From: Mytilus californianus
Lineage: Eukaryota > Mollusca > Bivalvia > Mytilida > Mytilidae
DNA: 64,000 bases
Assembly: GCF_021869535.1 (NCBI RefSeq)
Contig: NW_026262595.1
Coordinates: forward strand, 49,326-113,325
Reading direction: 5' to 3'
The notes under the pieces were generated by a model, which saw only the letters and a list, made by a program, of their open reading frames with translations, was not told the DNA's origin and searched no databases. This document shows, piece by piece, positions 21,701 through 30,830 of the stretch; the stretch's first letter is position 1, and every line of letters begins with the position of its first letter. Both the position numbers and the translations under genes were made by a program.

Positions 21701-22855
21701 AGGGCGAGATGATAAAATAAGATAAATAGTAAATATCAATTAGACAGCAACCAAACAACAAAAATAAATAAAAGACATCTAGACTGCAACATCAAGTCCT
21801 AGTATCAGACTGAGTCATTAAGATACAATGCCAGGGTTGCATTCAAATGTTGAATGGGCCCCAATATTTGGGTTAAAACAGTAATCTGGCATCCATTTTA
21901 AAGTTCTCATAACAGAATAGGTTGAGAGATACAGACCAGGAAACATAATTCTCCCTTCTATCCTGACAGTGTTTAAAAATAATTCAAATCTGTCCAAAAA
22001 TAAGCGAAACACATCCGAAATATAAGTGTTATCACTATGCAAAGGTTTGATATTGTTGAGGGAAAACTGGTGGAGTTACAAATGACACAAACAAGGTACA
22101 AGATAGAGGCTGTGTGTATAAAACTGATCAATGGAATCATTCGATGGAGGGATGGGGCTGGGCAGTTTTTTTTTTTTAACCTTGTTCCCACCTCTGATGA
22201 CACAGGTATAACTATTCTAAAAGCAAAATTTAAAATAAGCCATTTTGTCATTTGTTATCACATTCTGGAATATTTCAGAGGCAGTAACTTCAAAACAAGT
22301 ACTAAGAATTTTTTGTCCAATCTTCTTGGTGGATACATCTTGTCATGCTGATCATTTATGTAATTTACACTTTTAAGCTAGCTCCTTTAGTTTTTGTAAC
22401 AATTGCAAGAAAATGCCAAAAAATTAAAAAGTCCACAATTCAGGGTCAATAACTCCAAAGTAGGGGGCTGATTTTGCCAAAATTTACATGGTAGATGGTG
22501 GACTTATTATGCTGACCATTTTTACCTTGTCAGTTTTTCTCTAATTGCCATTGTTTTAGAAATATTAGCCAACACTATAGTTTGAGTCCGTTTGACCCCT
22601 TTGTTCTTTTTTTAGACAAGGCATCCATGTAGGTTGATCAACCTTGTAGACAAAAATCACAAAGCTGACATCCTATAGATGAAGCAGACAAACTTTGGTT
22701 TCAACCCATGGAGTAATTTCAGAGGAGAAGATTTTAAAGAAAAGTATACGGACGACAGGTAACAGACGAGGGACGATGGACAACAGACTGAGAACGGACG
22801 ACGGATGTGATGGCAAAAGCTCTCATTACCCTTTGGTCAAGGTGAGCTAAAACTT
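21701..22855. mobile_element. mixed repeat, including an R2-type end ending GGTCAAGGTGAGCTAAAAC
   Basis: From about 22260 the sequence shows the phrases typical of R2-type elements: AGGGTCAATAACTCCAAAGT, TTACCTTGTCAGTTTTTCTC, then GGACGACGG repeats. It ends CTTTGGTCAAGGTGAGCTAA at 22855. Similar ends are at 37660 and 38073. The 21700-22260 part has no clear assignment. Confidence 0.5.
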
Positions 22856-23089
22856 AAATTAGTTATTGTTTCATTGACATTTACCGAACATCTTTTTGTA
22901 TTTATTTTGAATATTTGAGGGAAAATACTCACTCAAAAAAAAAGCCATCACTGTTGAAAAACTAAGTAAAACTCGCCAATACTGAAAGGAACCAAAATTG
23001 ATTGATAATATCATTACAAACTTAAGTATTTGACTGGTTAATGTATTTTATCTCATTGCCATATGGTTGACAAATGTGAAGATGATCTT
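22856..23089. other. spacer before PLE2
   Basis: AT-rich; nothing recognised. Confidence 0.4.
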
Positions 23090-23907
23090 ACAATAAAAAG
23101 TGAGCTTATTGCATAACAGTGTAAACATTAAAAGACAGCTTGTAATAATTCTTAACAATGATGAGCTCGCTCAACATGGGAAGGAAGTGACGATGCTCTA
23201 AACGCACGAATGATGTTCACTAAAACCATCATAGGTCTCATGGCAATCGCATTAACCGCAGTCAACGGAATAAACATCGTTCTAATTTTGCACTTGATGA
23301 TTTTTTATCTATATTTAAAAACAATGGTAGACATCAATTATTATGCAAACTGGGTCAAATGCCAATTAGTAAATTACATAATATTTATAACAAGTGTGAT
23401 ACAATATCGTTTTTCAGTCCAAAACATGAGTGTTCACAGATTATTACAGACTGTTATAGACATAGACTGTTCCCTCAAATTGACAAACCTGAAGATCATA
23501 AAAAATGTTTTCTAAAAATTAAAAAAAACATTAAAAGAGGTAATGATTTTATTAATTTGTCTTGTATTTTTCATGACTCTACCGTTCAAAACTTTATACC
23601 TCCATATTTTGATAACAGTGAGCCACCTATAATTTCTTAGTCGTATTAAAAAACTAGAAGTTTAATTTTTTATTTTACGTCAGTTACATCAGATGTCAGT
23701 ATAGAAAATAATGTTCCTTCAACATGACACTGTGAAACATCGAAGTTTAGATATGATCCCTATGGCCATTTAATTACAGGGGACCTCAACATCGTTTAAG
23801 ACCGAGAGGTTATAAACTTTGTGAAAAAGGACCAACACATCGTCCACCGTCGAAAATAAATTGTGAAGAGTGTCGTCAGGTTATTAAAGATGCCCTTTCG
23901 CCCTATT
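23090..23907 (+). pseudogene. PLE2 block 1: endonuclease end and CxC linker
   Basis: Frames read IKRQLVII-LNNDELAQHG, then HHRSHGNRINRSQRNKHRSN, FALDDFLSIFKNNG and MPISKLHNIYNKCDTISFFS. These are followed by RPEDHKK-type sequence (KPEDHKKCFLKIKK), then DNSEPP, HLITGDLNIV and GPTHRPPSKIN. All align with PLE1. The linker CxC motif reads TGA-CAC-TGT at 23724-23732, so its first Cys position is TGA. Other stops (TAG/TAA at 23638, 23647 and 23799) and at least two frame changes show decay. The block stops at TATTGTAAA where the R6 element is inserted. Confidence 0.78.
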
Positions 23908-24482
23908 GTAAATAAAATGCTCCGCTGGGCGCAGCTTGATACGACCGCAGAGGTCAAACCCTGAACAGTTGGGGCAAGTATGGACACAACATTCAAGCTC
24001 GATACAGCTCTGAATTTGGATTGTGATTAAATATTTGACACAGTATAGGTTTCTGACACAGAATGAATGTGGTCTAAGAACTTAATTTTTTTTAATTTAC
24101 CTATTATGGTCCAATATCCAAAATCTAAATACATGGTTAGATTCAGCATATCAAAGAATCCAAAGAATTTAATTTTTGATGAAATCAAACAAAGTTTTAT
24201 TTTGGACCCTTTTGACCTCAATGTGGACCAATTTGATAACGGGGCCCAAAAATCAAATTAAATGGTTAGATTCAGCATATCAAAGAACCCCATATATTCA
24301 ATTTTTGTTGAAATCAAACAAAATTTAATTTTGGACCCCAACTTGGACCAACTTGAGAACTGGGCCCATAATCTAAAATCTAAAGACAAGGTTAGATTTG
24401 GCATATCAAAGGACCCCAATAATTCAATTTTTGATAATTTTTTTTAATTTCTGAAATCTGAAATGAGAAAAAATTGACCCCC

Positions 24483-24524
24483 CACAATTTCTTTTTACCC
24501 CCCCCCCCCCCCCTTTTTCCCCCA
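24483..24524. repeat. poly-C/poly-T low-complexity tract
   Basis: A C15-type run at 24499-24514, flanked by T and C runs inside the R6 element. Such tracts are prone to replication slippage. Confidence 0.8.
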
Positions 24525-24749
24525 AAAAATTCTTTCCCTCAAGATATGGTCATAATCTCAATTCAAATTTCCAATGGAGTTTGCAACCATAATTACCCAT
24601 TTAAATTTACTATAGTGTTAACTTAATCTATTTTATAATAGAATTTAAAATATGGTGTCAAATCTTTCATATGGATTTAAAAAAAAAAAAAAAATGCAAC
24701 ATTTGCAGATATTTTTACGTGTCTTTCTTTATAAATATGCATTTCTTTA

Positions 24750-24942
24750 AACATAATTTAAAAGCAGTGTAAGGGAAGTAATCAAAACGTTGTATTTGGA
24801 TTACCTCCCTTACACTGTTTTAAATTGTCTGAATTGTTCATTTACCATTACTTTATACATAATTTAAAAGCAGTGTAAGGGAGGTAATTCAAATGATGTA
24901 TTTAATTTATCTCCCTTTCACTGTTTTAAATTATGTTTTGTA
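24750..24942. repeat. two tandem copies of a ~75-bp hairpin MITE-like unit
   Basis: Unit 1 (about 24752-24826) and unit 2 (about 24857-24938) each fold on themselves: AATTTAAAAGCAGTGTAAGG at left and CCTTACACTGTTTTAAATT at right, around GGGAAGTAAT / ATTACCTCCC. Monomer B of the large satellite contains a related phrase, GAATTACCTCCCTTTGACAG. Confidence 0.75.
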
Positions 24943-25384
24943 CTAAAGTATTTGTCCATTAACCAGAACAACCTTGTTTTTCCCCCTTTTTTGCCCCTAA
25001 TTCCTAAACGGTTTGAGCCATAACCCCCAAAGCAAATCCTAACCATCCCTTAGTGGTATGGAAACTTGTGGTATAATTTCAGAGAGATCCATACACCGTT
25101 CCACAAGTTATTGTCTGGAAACTAGAAAATGCTTATTTTTGGCCCCTTTTTGGCCCCTTATTCCTTAACTGTTGGTACCATAACCACCAAAATCAATCCC
25201 AACCTTCCTGTTGTGGTATTTAACCTAATGGGATCATAGAGATCCATTCACTTTAACTAAAGTTATAGTGCGAAAACCAATGTGTCTTCGGACGACGACG
25301 ACGACGCCGGACGACGACGACGACGACGACGACGCCAACGTCATACAAATATACGACCGCAAAATTTTTTTGCAGTCGTATAAA

Positions 25385-25458
25385 AATGGTGTAAACGGGA
25401 GAAATCTGACAAAAAGTCACTTGATTCCTATTTAAACAAGCATTCTGAGAGTATTGCA
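25385..25458 (+). pseudogene. PLE2 block 2: linker fragment between two insertions
   Basis: Only about 74 bases remain, reading W-C-KREKSDKKSLDSYLNKHS in one frame. This aligns with W-I-KREKADKKSLDSFFN of PLE1 (near 31230). Its position between the R6 and R8 elements proves that both inserted into one PLE. Confidence 0.75.
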
Positions 25459-25463
25459 TGGCA

Positions 25464-27210
25464 TAGTCCCCTAATGGTTAAAAATTAATTGTACTGGAAC
25501 AAAATGCTAACTTGATCTATAACTTGTCATGGTGTAAACTATATAACAAATATCAACAATATGACGAAAAAAAGTGTGGAAAACTGATTATTTAAGTGAA
25601 TTTTTTAAGTCCAAGGACCATAACTCTGCACAAAATCATCAGATCGAAACAAAAATCGAAGTTGGTCTGTAACTTGTCATGATAAAACTATATACCAATT
25701 ATCAAATCAATTTCTTCAAGCATGACAAAAAAAGTGCGGAAAACTGAATATTTGAGTGAATTATCTAAGTCCAAGGACCATAACTCTGCACAAAATTATC
25801 AGACCGGAACAAAATTCGAACTTGATCTGTAACTTGTCATGATAAAACAAGAGTGCACACGCTGAAATGTCTCGCGTTCTTTACTAATCATTGATATTAT
25901 GTTGATAGTTCTAAATAAAAAGTTTTACTACAAGTATCACATAAACTTAACATGATCCAAGAAAATGAGGTCAAGGTGAGATAAACCAAACGAGAAATAC
26001 ATGTACACCTTACAATCATTCAATAAACCAAACATAGTTGACCTATTGCTTATAGTTTCCAAGAAACAGTCTTAACCAAGAAAACTTAACATTGACCAAT
26101 GAACCATGAAAATGAGGTCAAGGTCAGATGAACCATGCCAGACAGACATGTACAGCTTGCAATCCTTCCATACAACAAATATAGTTGACCTATTGCTTAT
26201 AATATTAGAAAAACAGACCAAAACACAAAAACGTAACACTGAGCAATGAACCGTGAAAATGAGGTCAAGGTTAAATAAAACCTGCAAGACTGACATATAC
26301 ATCATAGAATATTTCCATACACCAAATATAGTTGACCTGTTGCATATAGTATAAGAAAAAAAGACCAAAACTCAAAAACTTAACTTTGACCACCTAACAA
26401 TGAAAATGAGGTCAAGGCCAGAAGACACCTGCCAGCTAGACATGTACACCTTACAATCATTCCATACACCAAATATAGTAGACCTGTTGCATACAGTATA
26501 AGAAAAACAGACCAAAACACAAAAACTTAACTATAACCACTGAACCATGAAATTGAGGTCAAGGTCAGATGACACCTGCCAGTTGGACATGTACACCTTA
26601 CAGTCCTTCCATACACCGAATATGCTAGACCTGTTGCTTCTTGTATCTGAGATATGGACATGACCACCAAAACTTAACCTTGTTCACTGATCCATGAACC
26701 CAGGTCGAGGTCAAGTGAAAACTGTCTGACGGGCATAAGGTCATTGCAAGGTACGCACATACCAAATATAGTTCTCCTATTACTCATAATAAGAGAGAAA
26801 TTAATATTACAAAAAATCTGAACTTTTTTTTCAAGTAGTCACTGAACCATGAAAATGAGGTCAAGGACAATGGACACGTGACAGATGGAAACTTCGTAAC
26901 ATAAGGCATCTATATACAAAGTATGAAGCATCCAGGCCTTCTACCTTCTAAAATATAAAGCTTTTAAGAAGTTAGCTAACGCCGCTGCCGCCGTATCCGC
27001 CGTCGCCGCCGCCGCCTGATCACTATCCCTATGTTGAGCTTTCTGCGACAAAAGTCGCAGGCTCGACAACAATATACCGAATATCAAATCAATATCTTCA
27101 AGCATGAAGAAAAAAAGTGTGGAAAACTGATTTGCCGGACTGACGGATGGACAGACAGACGGACAGAATGCAAACCTAAAGTCCCCTTCGACTTCGTCAG
27201 TAGGGGACTA
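25464..27210. mobile_element. family R8 element with 10-bp TIRs, inserted in PLE2
   Basis: The ends are TAGTCCCCTA (25464-25473) and its exact complement TAGGGGACTA (27201-27210). The body has ~161-bp monomers (GTCCAAGGACCATAACTCTG at 25610 and 25771) and a right-end GACGGATGGACAGACAGACG tract. It is itself interrupted by the R7 element at 25852-27062: the monomer phrase GTCATGATAAAAC stops there and resumes with ATATACCGAATATCAAATCA. Confidence 0.78.
25852..27062 (+). mobile_element. family R7 element (AGAGTGCACACGCTGAAATG) nested in R8
   Basis: The left end AGAGTGCACACGCTGAAATG precedes about seven ~147-bp monomers with ACCATGAAAATGAGGTCAAG and AAATATAGTTGACCT(A/G)TTGC. The right end has a CCGCCGTCGCCGCC tract and TTCTGCGACAAAAGTCGCAG, a small hairpin (TGCGAC/GTCGCA). 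A possible 5-bp AACAA duplication flanks it, but the same bases begin the second copy at 38780, so it may be part of the element. Confidence 0.75.
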
Positions 27211-27212
27211 AT

Positions 27213-28190
27213 AAATGTTTGAATATTGTTGATATTTGCTTTTCACATTTCGAAAAGTAATACGCCCATTTCTATAGGATTAAAAACAAAATGTGGTGGT
27301 GGTATGACGTAAATATTACATGGAAGTCCTTAAGAATGAAATTATACATTCAACTACATTCAGGGCCGTACGCACCACAGAGAATCGGCCTCTAGTAAGT
27401 GTTCTACCACTAATCTTTCGGTGCATTTAACGAGTTCATTAACTACTATCAAAGAACTTATCTTTAATTTTTGTAATAAAACATATGAAAACAGTGGAAT
27501 TAACCATTTTTGGAGTGTAAAAAATACTTTGGATGTTTTAGATAAATTACGTGCATTTGATGGTCCTTGTGATTCGGTTGACAGTTTTGAATTTTCCACT
27601 CTTTATACTACACTTCCACACAACCTTATCAAACAAGTTTTCCTACCTAGTTAAATGGTCGTTTGATAAATCTCGTTGCAAATTTATTTTCTGCAACTCA
27701 TATAAGGCCTTTTTCTCTAATGAGAAAGGTAAATATGCTAGATATACTTACTGGAGGTGTGATGAGATGATTAAAGCACTAAATGTTCTCCTTGACAACA
27801 TTTTTATGTACGTTTCGGCAATAAAGTTTATCAACAGATTGTAGGTATGTTAATTTTCCCTTTTTGGATGGCGATGTTCCTTTGGCACCGTCTTACGGTG
27901 TTTATATATCCCAACTTGTTCTCAATGCTCGTGTTTGTAGTGAAGTTTTGGATTTGGCTGTACCTGTAGAAAACTTATTTCAAACAAAATAGCACATCCG
28001 AAATTTTACGGTGATGTTTTAAACCGACCCGGAAATTTAGATACTATCCGGGTAAACTTATCAATCCTTTAAATAAACTTATTCTAAAAGGTTACCTATT
28101 CAACACTGTAATTAAATCGTTGAATATTGTTTTATAGGTGTAAATATTGATTTTGTTATCAGTAAATTAAAACCATACTAAATATTACAC
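27213..28190 (+). pseudogene. PLE2 block 3: reverse transcriptase remnant
   Basis: It begins in VDICFSHFEK and then reads QNVVVV-TGA-RKYYMEVLKN. The TGA at 27305-27307 is at the same codon as in PLE1. After a deletion that removes the YWLPKLHK region, SSKCSTTNLSVHLTSS, NFCNKTYENSGINHFWSVKN and SFEFSTLYTTLPHNLIKQVF follow, then a frame shift and LVKWSFDKSRCKFIF. A second deletion removes the GIPMG and YLDD catalytic region, and the frame resumes at VNFPFLDGDVPLAPSYGVYI. The palm is missing, so the copy is dead. Confidence 0.82.
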
Positions 28191-28910
28191 ATATGTACTT
28201 TCACGGTACTACAATCTGTTGATAATTATAGTTTAGCATTGCACAAGGTCATGTTTTTCACTGACTGTTAACGACGTCTTTACACTTAAACCAATGGATG
28301 TTGGACTGTGTACTGGTGTACTGATTGATATTTTAGTCTTAAATACATGATTTTTTTCATTAGTTGTTATTGACTTTTAACTATCTGTCAGTAACTGCGA
28401 GTACTCTCAGATCTGTACTTAGTGTTTTTTTGTTTGTTTTTGGGATGTATAAGTACCTGTCCACGTCCACTTTGTGTTTTTGTTAGATGTATTTCTATTT
28501 GTATCCATTTGATGAGTTAAGTCTTTTTCAACTGATTTTTATATTTTGTTCTTATGTTGCACTGTTACACAACTGTCCCAGGTAAGGGGGAGGGTTGAAC
28601 ACTCACAAACATGTTTAACCCCGCCACATTCTTTATGTGCCTATCCCAAGTCAGGAGCCTGTAGTTCAGTGGTTGTCGTTGGTTCATGTCTGTCAGATTT
28701 GTTTTTCGTAAACTGTTTTGTTATAAATTAGGCCGTTAGTTTTCTCCATTGAATTGTTTCATATTTTTCATGTCAATACGGTATGGGTTTTTCTCATTTT
28801 TGAAGGCCGTACGGTTGCCTATAATTGCTTACATCCACTTCATTTGAACTTTCAAATTGGTGGATAGTTGTCTCATTGGCAATCATACCACATCTCCTTA
28901 TTTTTATATT
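28191..28910 (+). other. PLE2 3' tail
   Basis: Non-coding tail with GGTAAGGGGGAGGGTTGAAC, ATGTTTAACCCCGCCACATT and CCCAAGTCAGGAGCCT, all shared with the PLE1 tail. It then has a different terminal part (GGATAGTTGTCTCATTGGCA, ATCATACCACATCTCCTT). The segment 28271-28330 (AACGACG... then ACTGATTGATATT) is the counterpart of the SECIS-like fold downstream of PLE1, but with ACGA in place of ATGA. Confidence 0.6.
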
Positions 28911-29180
28911 GTTGATGGAAATGCAACGAACTCGGAAGTATTTTATTGTAACAACACTTGAATAATCAGGACCTGGGACTATTATACTAACAATATATTA
29001 TCTCCTAGCACACAATACTTCACAGGATAGCAGGTATTCTGTGCAGGTTGCAACAGGGATTCCCTTATAGGTACACGAATTCACTTTTATAAATAAATTA
29101 AAAAGTGTCAAACAATGTCTAGTAAATATTTTCACTACTAGCAGTGTAAAAAAAATATGATTTTTTGTTCAGAAAAGTAC

Positions 29181-29257
29181 ATTCGGCTGTTGTCTGCTAT
29201 TTGGTTGGGTTGTTGTCTCTTTGACATATTCCCCATTTCTATTCTCAATTTTACATA
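29181..29257 (+). mobile_element. solo PLE tail fragment upstream of PLE1
   Basis: CATTCGGCTGTTGTCTGCTA, GGTTGTTGTCTCTTTGACAT and ATTCCCCATTTCTATTCTCA match the end of the PLE1 tail at 33578-33645. Penelope-like elements often have tail copies on both sides (pseudo-LTRs). Here 0.5 kb of other repeats intervenes, so it could equally be an independent truncated insertion. Confidence 0.6.
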
Positions 29258-29317
29258 ACTGGGAAAATAAAACATTATCTTTAAGTTAGTCAAAACATAC
29301 TAAATTCATTAATAAAA

Positions 29318-29440
29318 GTGAAATAACAAAAATACCGAACCCCAATGAAAATTCAAAACGGAAAGTCCCTTATCAAATGGCAAATCTTCAAACACATCAA
29401 ACGAATGGAAAACAATTGTCATATTCCTGACTTGGTAAAG
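29318..29440. repeat. short dispersed repeat R5, copy 2
   Basis: GAAATAACAAAAATACCGAA, AATTCAAAACGGAAAGTCCC and TCATATTCCTGACTTGGTAA match the copy at 17366-17490. Confidence 0.7.
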
Positions 29441-29499
29441 CATTGTTAAAAATCAATACATTTTATTTCAACAAATATTTTTATTCTGCAATTTAGAAT

Positions 29500-29747
29500 G
29501 AAAAATAAATAGCTTTGTGGTTAAAACATGTTAAACAAATCAGTCAATTACTCTATGGTACACAAATGAAAAAAAAACTTATCAGTAAATAAATGTGTGG
29601 TAAACAAATAATGTCAAATTATAAGTAAATAATCCTGTGGTAAACATTTGCTAAGTATAAGATAACAGCTATATGGTAAACATCTGCTAAAGTATAGTAC
29701 ACAGCTCTATGGTAAACAATTGTCAGATTATAAGTAAATAAGTCTGT
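29500..29747. repeat. left arm of the 37-bp minisatellite interrupted by the PLE1 composite
   Basis: Degenerate units such as TGTGGTAAACAAATAATGTC and AAATTATAAGTAAATAAT match those at 34018-36530. The composite insertion 29748-34007 therefore split a pre-existing array. Confidence 0.75.
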
Positions 29748-29855
29748 AATAGTTATCCCATGAGGACGCGGTGTGTCAGTGAAAGATCACCCCGACGGTC
29801 GGAGGCCGGAGGGTGATCATACACTGACACATCAAGTCCGAATGGGATAACTATT
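29748..29855. repeat. 108-nt three-tier hairpin at the left end of the composite element
   Basis: Outer arms AATAGTTATCCCAT (29748-29761) and ATGGGATAACTATT (29842-29855), middle arms TGTGTCAGTG (29772-29781) and CACTGACACA (29822-29831), and inner arms GATCACCC (29785-29792) and GGGTGATC (29811-29818) are perfect complements. Directly after it comes TTACATCCCAGCT (29856-29868), which is repeated inverted at 33995-34007. Confidence 0.85.
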
Positions 29856-29951
29856 TTACATCCCAGCTGTTCTTGATTATATAAAAAAAAACATGTACGC
29901 TTCATAACGTCTAGTTTGAGAACGCCACACAATCATTATAATATACTTTTC

Positions 29952-30830
29952 TTCAAAATCTTAAAAAATCGTAAAAATACTACCATCGCTAACATTTTTA
30001 ACAATAAAAATCGTGGTTACCCTTCTATCGATAAGTGTCATGCCAAAAAATGACTTACATGTCCCCGTCTTTCCACCACCAATACGGTAAGGTCTACGTT
30101 TAATGGTCGCACATTTTCTTTAAATTTTGAAACTGATATAACTTGAAAAACAAACAGTATTATTTATTTACTCACATGAAGCAAACAGGGATGCGGTATT
30201 CAGTACGTAGGTGAAACTGGACGATATTTATCTAAACGCACGCAAGAACACCTGTATCGTTTTAAAAGACCCAATAATTTCAAAAGTATCATTTATCAAC
30301 ATCTTAAAAAGCGCAATCATCCTATTAAATATTTAACAGTTCAACCTTTAGAAGTAGTAAATAAGCAGCCTGGTGAATCTCATTCAAAGTTTGTACGATC
30401 GCGGAAAATAATTGAATTAAATTGGATTAAAAAATTACAGACAGTCTACCCTCTCGGTCTTAATGATAATATCATGGGAATTGGTAATATATCAAGAACC
30501 GATTCTGTTAACATTTTGGATATAGTTTCTAAAACTGTTCGTAAAAACCGTTCTCATGGGCGTAGAAAAAATCGCAATCAAAGAAAATTTAGGACCAACC
30601 ATACAAATATTTCGGACCTAATTTCTATTTAAAAAAACAACGGCTGACATTATCTATTAACCAAGCTCTGTTCTTTACCTATAAACAAATTAAATAAAAT
30701 TTTAGAGGATTGCAACACAATTTCATATTGCAGTCCTAAGTATGAAATCGTTCAAATTATAATGGCATATTGTTATTCTAAACTGTTTCCCAAAATTGAT
30801 CGCCCTGAAGATCATAAAAAAACATTTTAT
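29952..30830 (+). pseudogene. PLE1 N-terminal Cys-rich and GIY-YIG endonuclease part
   Basis: The endonuclease nicks target DNA for target-primed reverse transcription. One frame reads KCHAKK-TGA-LTCPRLS, then TFNGRTF, DIT-TGA-KTNSIIYLLT-TGA-SKQGCGIQYVGETGR. The family pattern is C-x4-C-x2-C, then C, then C near the GIY-YIG core, so each TGA (30051, 30144, 30177) replaces an expected Cys. Catalytic features are visible: IQYVG (30198-30212), the Arg of GR..L..R, His of QEH, Glu in RSRKIIELNW and Asn in PLGLN. It ends with a basic tail (RKNRSHGRRKNRNQRK). TAA at 30630 and TGA at 30645 stand where PLE2 has Phe and Arg codons, so these two are ordinary damage. The frame then runs to EDHKK and shifts in the A-run. 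No start codon could be assigned. Confidence 0.82.

Larger units (their letters stand above)
23908..25384 (+). mobile_element. family R6 element inserted in PLE2
   Basis: The left end AAATGCTCCGCTGGGCGCAG continues CTTGATACGACCGCAGAGGT. The right end has a (GACGAC)n tract at 25292-25332 and the hairpin ATACGACCGCAAAA...TTTTGCAGTCGTAT (25352-25381). Internal monomers contain TTAGATTCAGCATATCAAAG and CCATAACCCCCAA. It interrupts PLE2 between SPYCK and WCKREK, with an A/T-rich junction whose duplication I cannot resolve. Truncated relatives are at 21081-21470 (right part) and 39782-40130 (left part). Confidence 0.75.
23090..28910 (+). mobile_element. PLE2: decayed Naiad-type Penelope-like element, split by two insertions
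   Basis: Three blocks align in order with PLE1. Block 23090-23907 covers the end of the endonuclease and the linker up to DALSPYCK. Block 25385-25458 reads WCKREKSDKKSLDSYLNK, matching WIKREKADKKSLDSFFN of PLE1. Block 27213-28190 runs from VDICFSHFEK into the RT. Two foreign elements (23908-25384 and 25464-27210) sit exactly between the blocks, so this is one element, not three fragments. The tail 28170-28910 carries the AGGGGGAGGGTTGA and CATGTTTAACCCCGCC phrases also found after PLE1. The 5' end is truncated or too decayed to place. Confidence 0.8.

Noticed and set aside
29748..29855. Hammerhead ribozyme in the palindrome near PLE1
   Set aside because: Some Penelope-like elements carry hammerheads, but the CTGANGA ... 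GAAA core is not present in the right arrangement on either strand. Naiads are reported to lack canonical hammerheads.
30630..30647. TAA at 30630 and TGA at 30645 as recoded codons
   Set aside because: PLE2 has Phe and Arg codons at these places, so they are ordinary nonsense mutations, unlike the TGAs at Cys positions.
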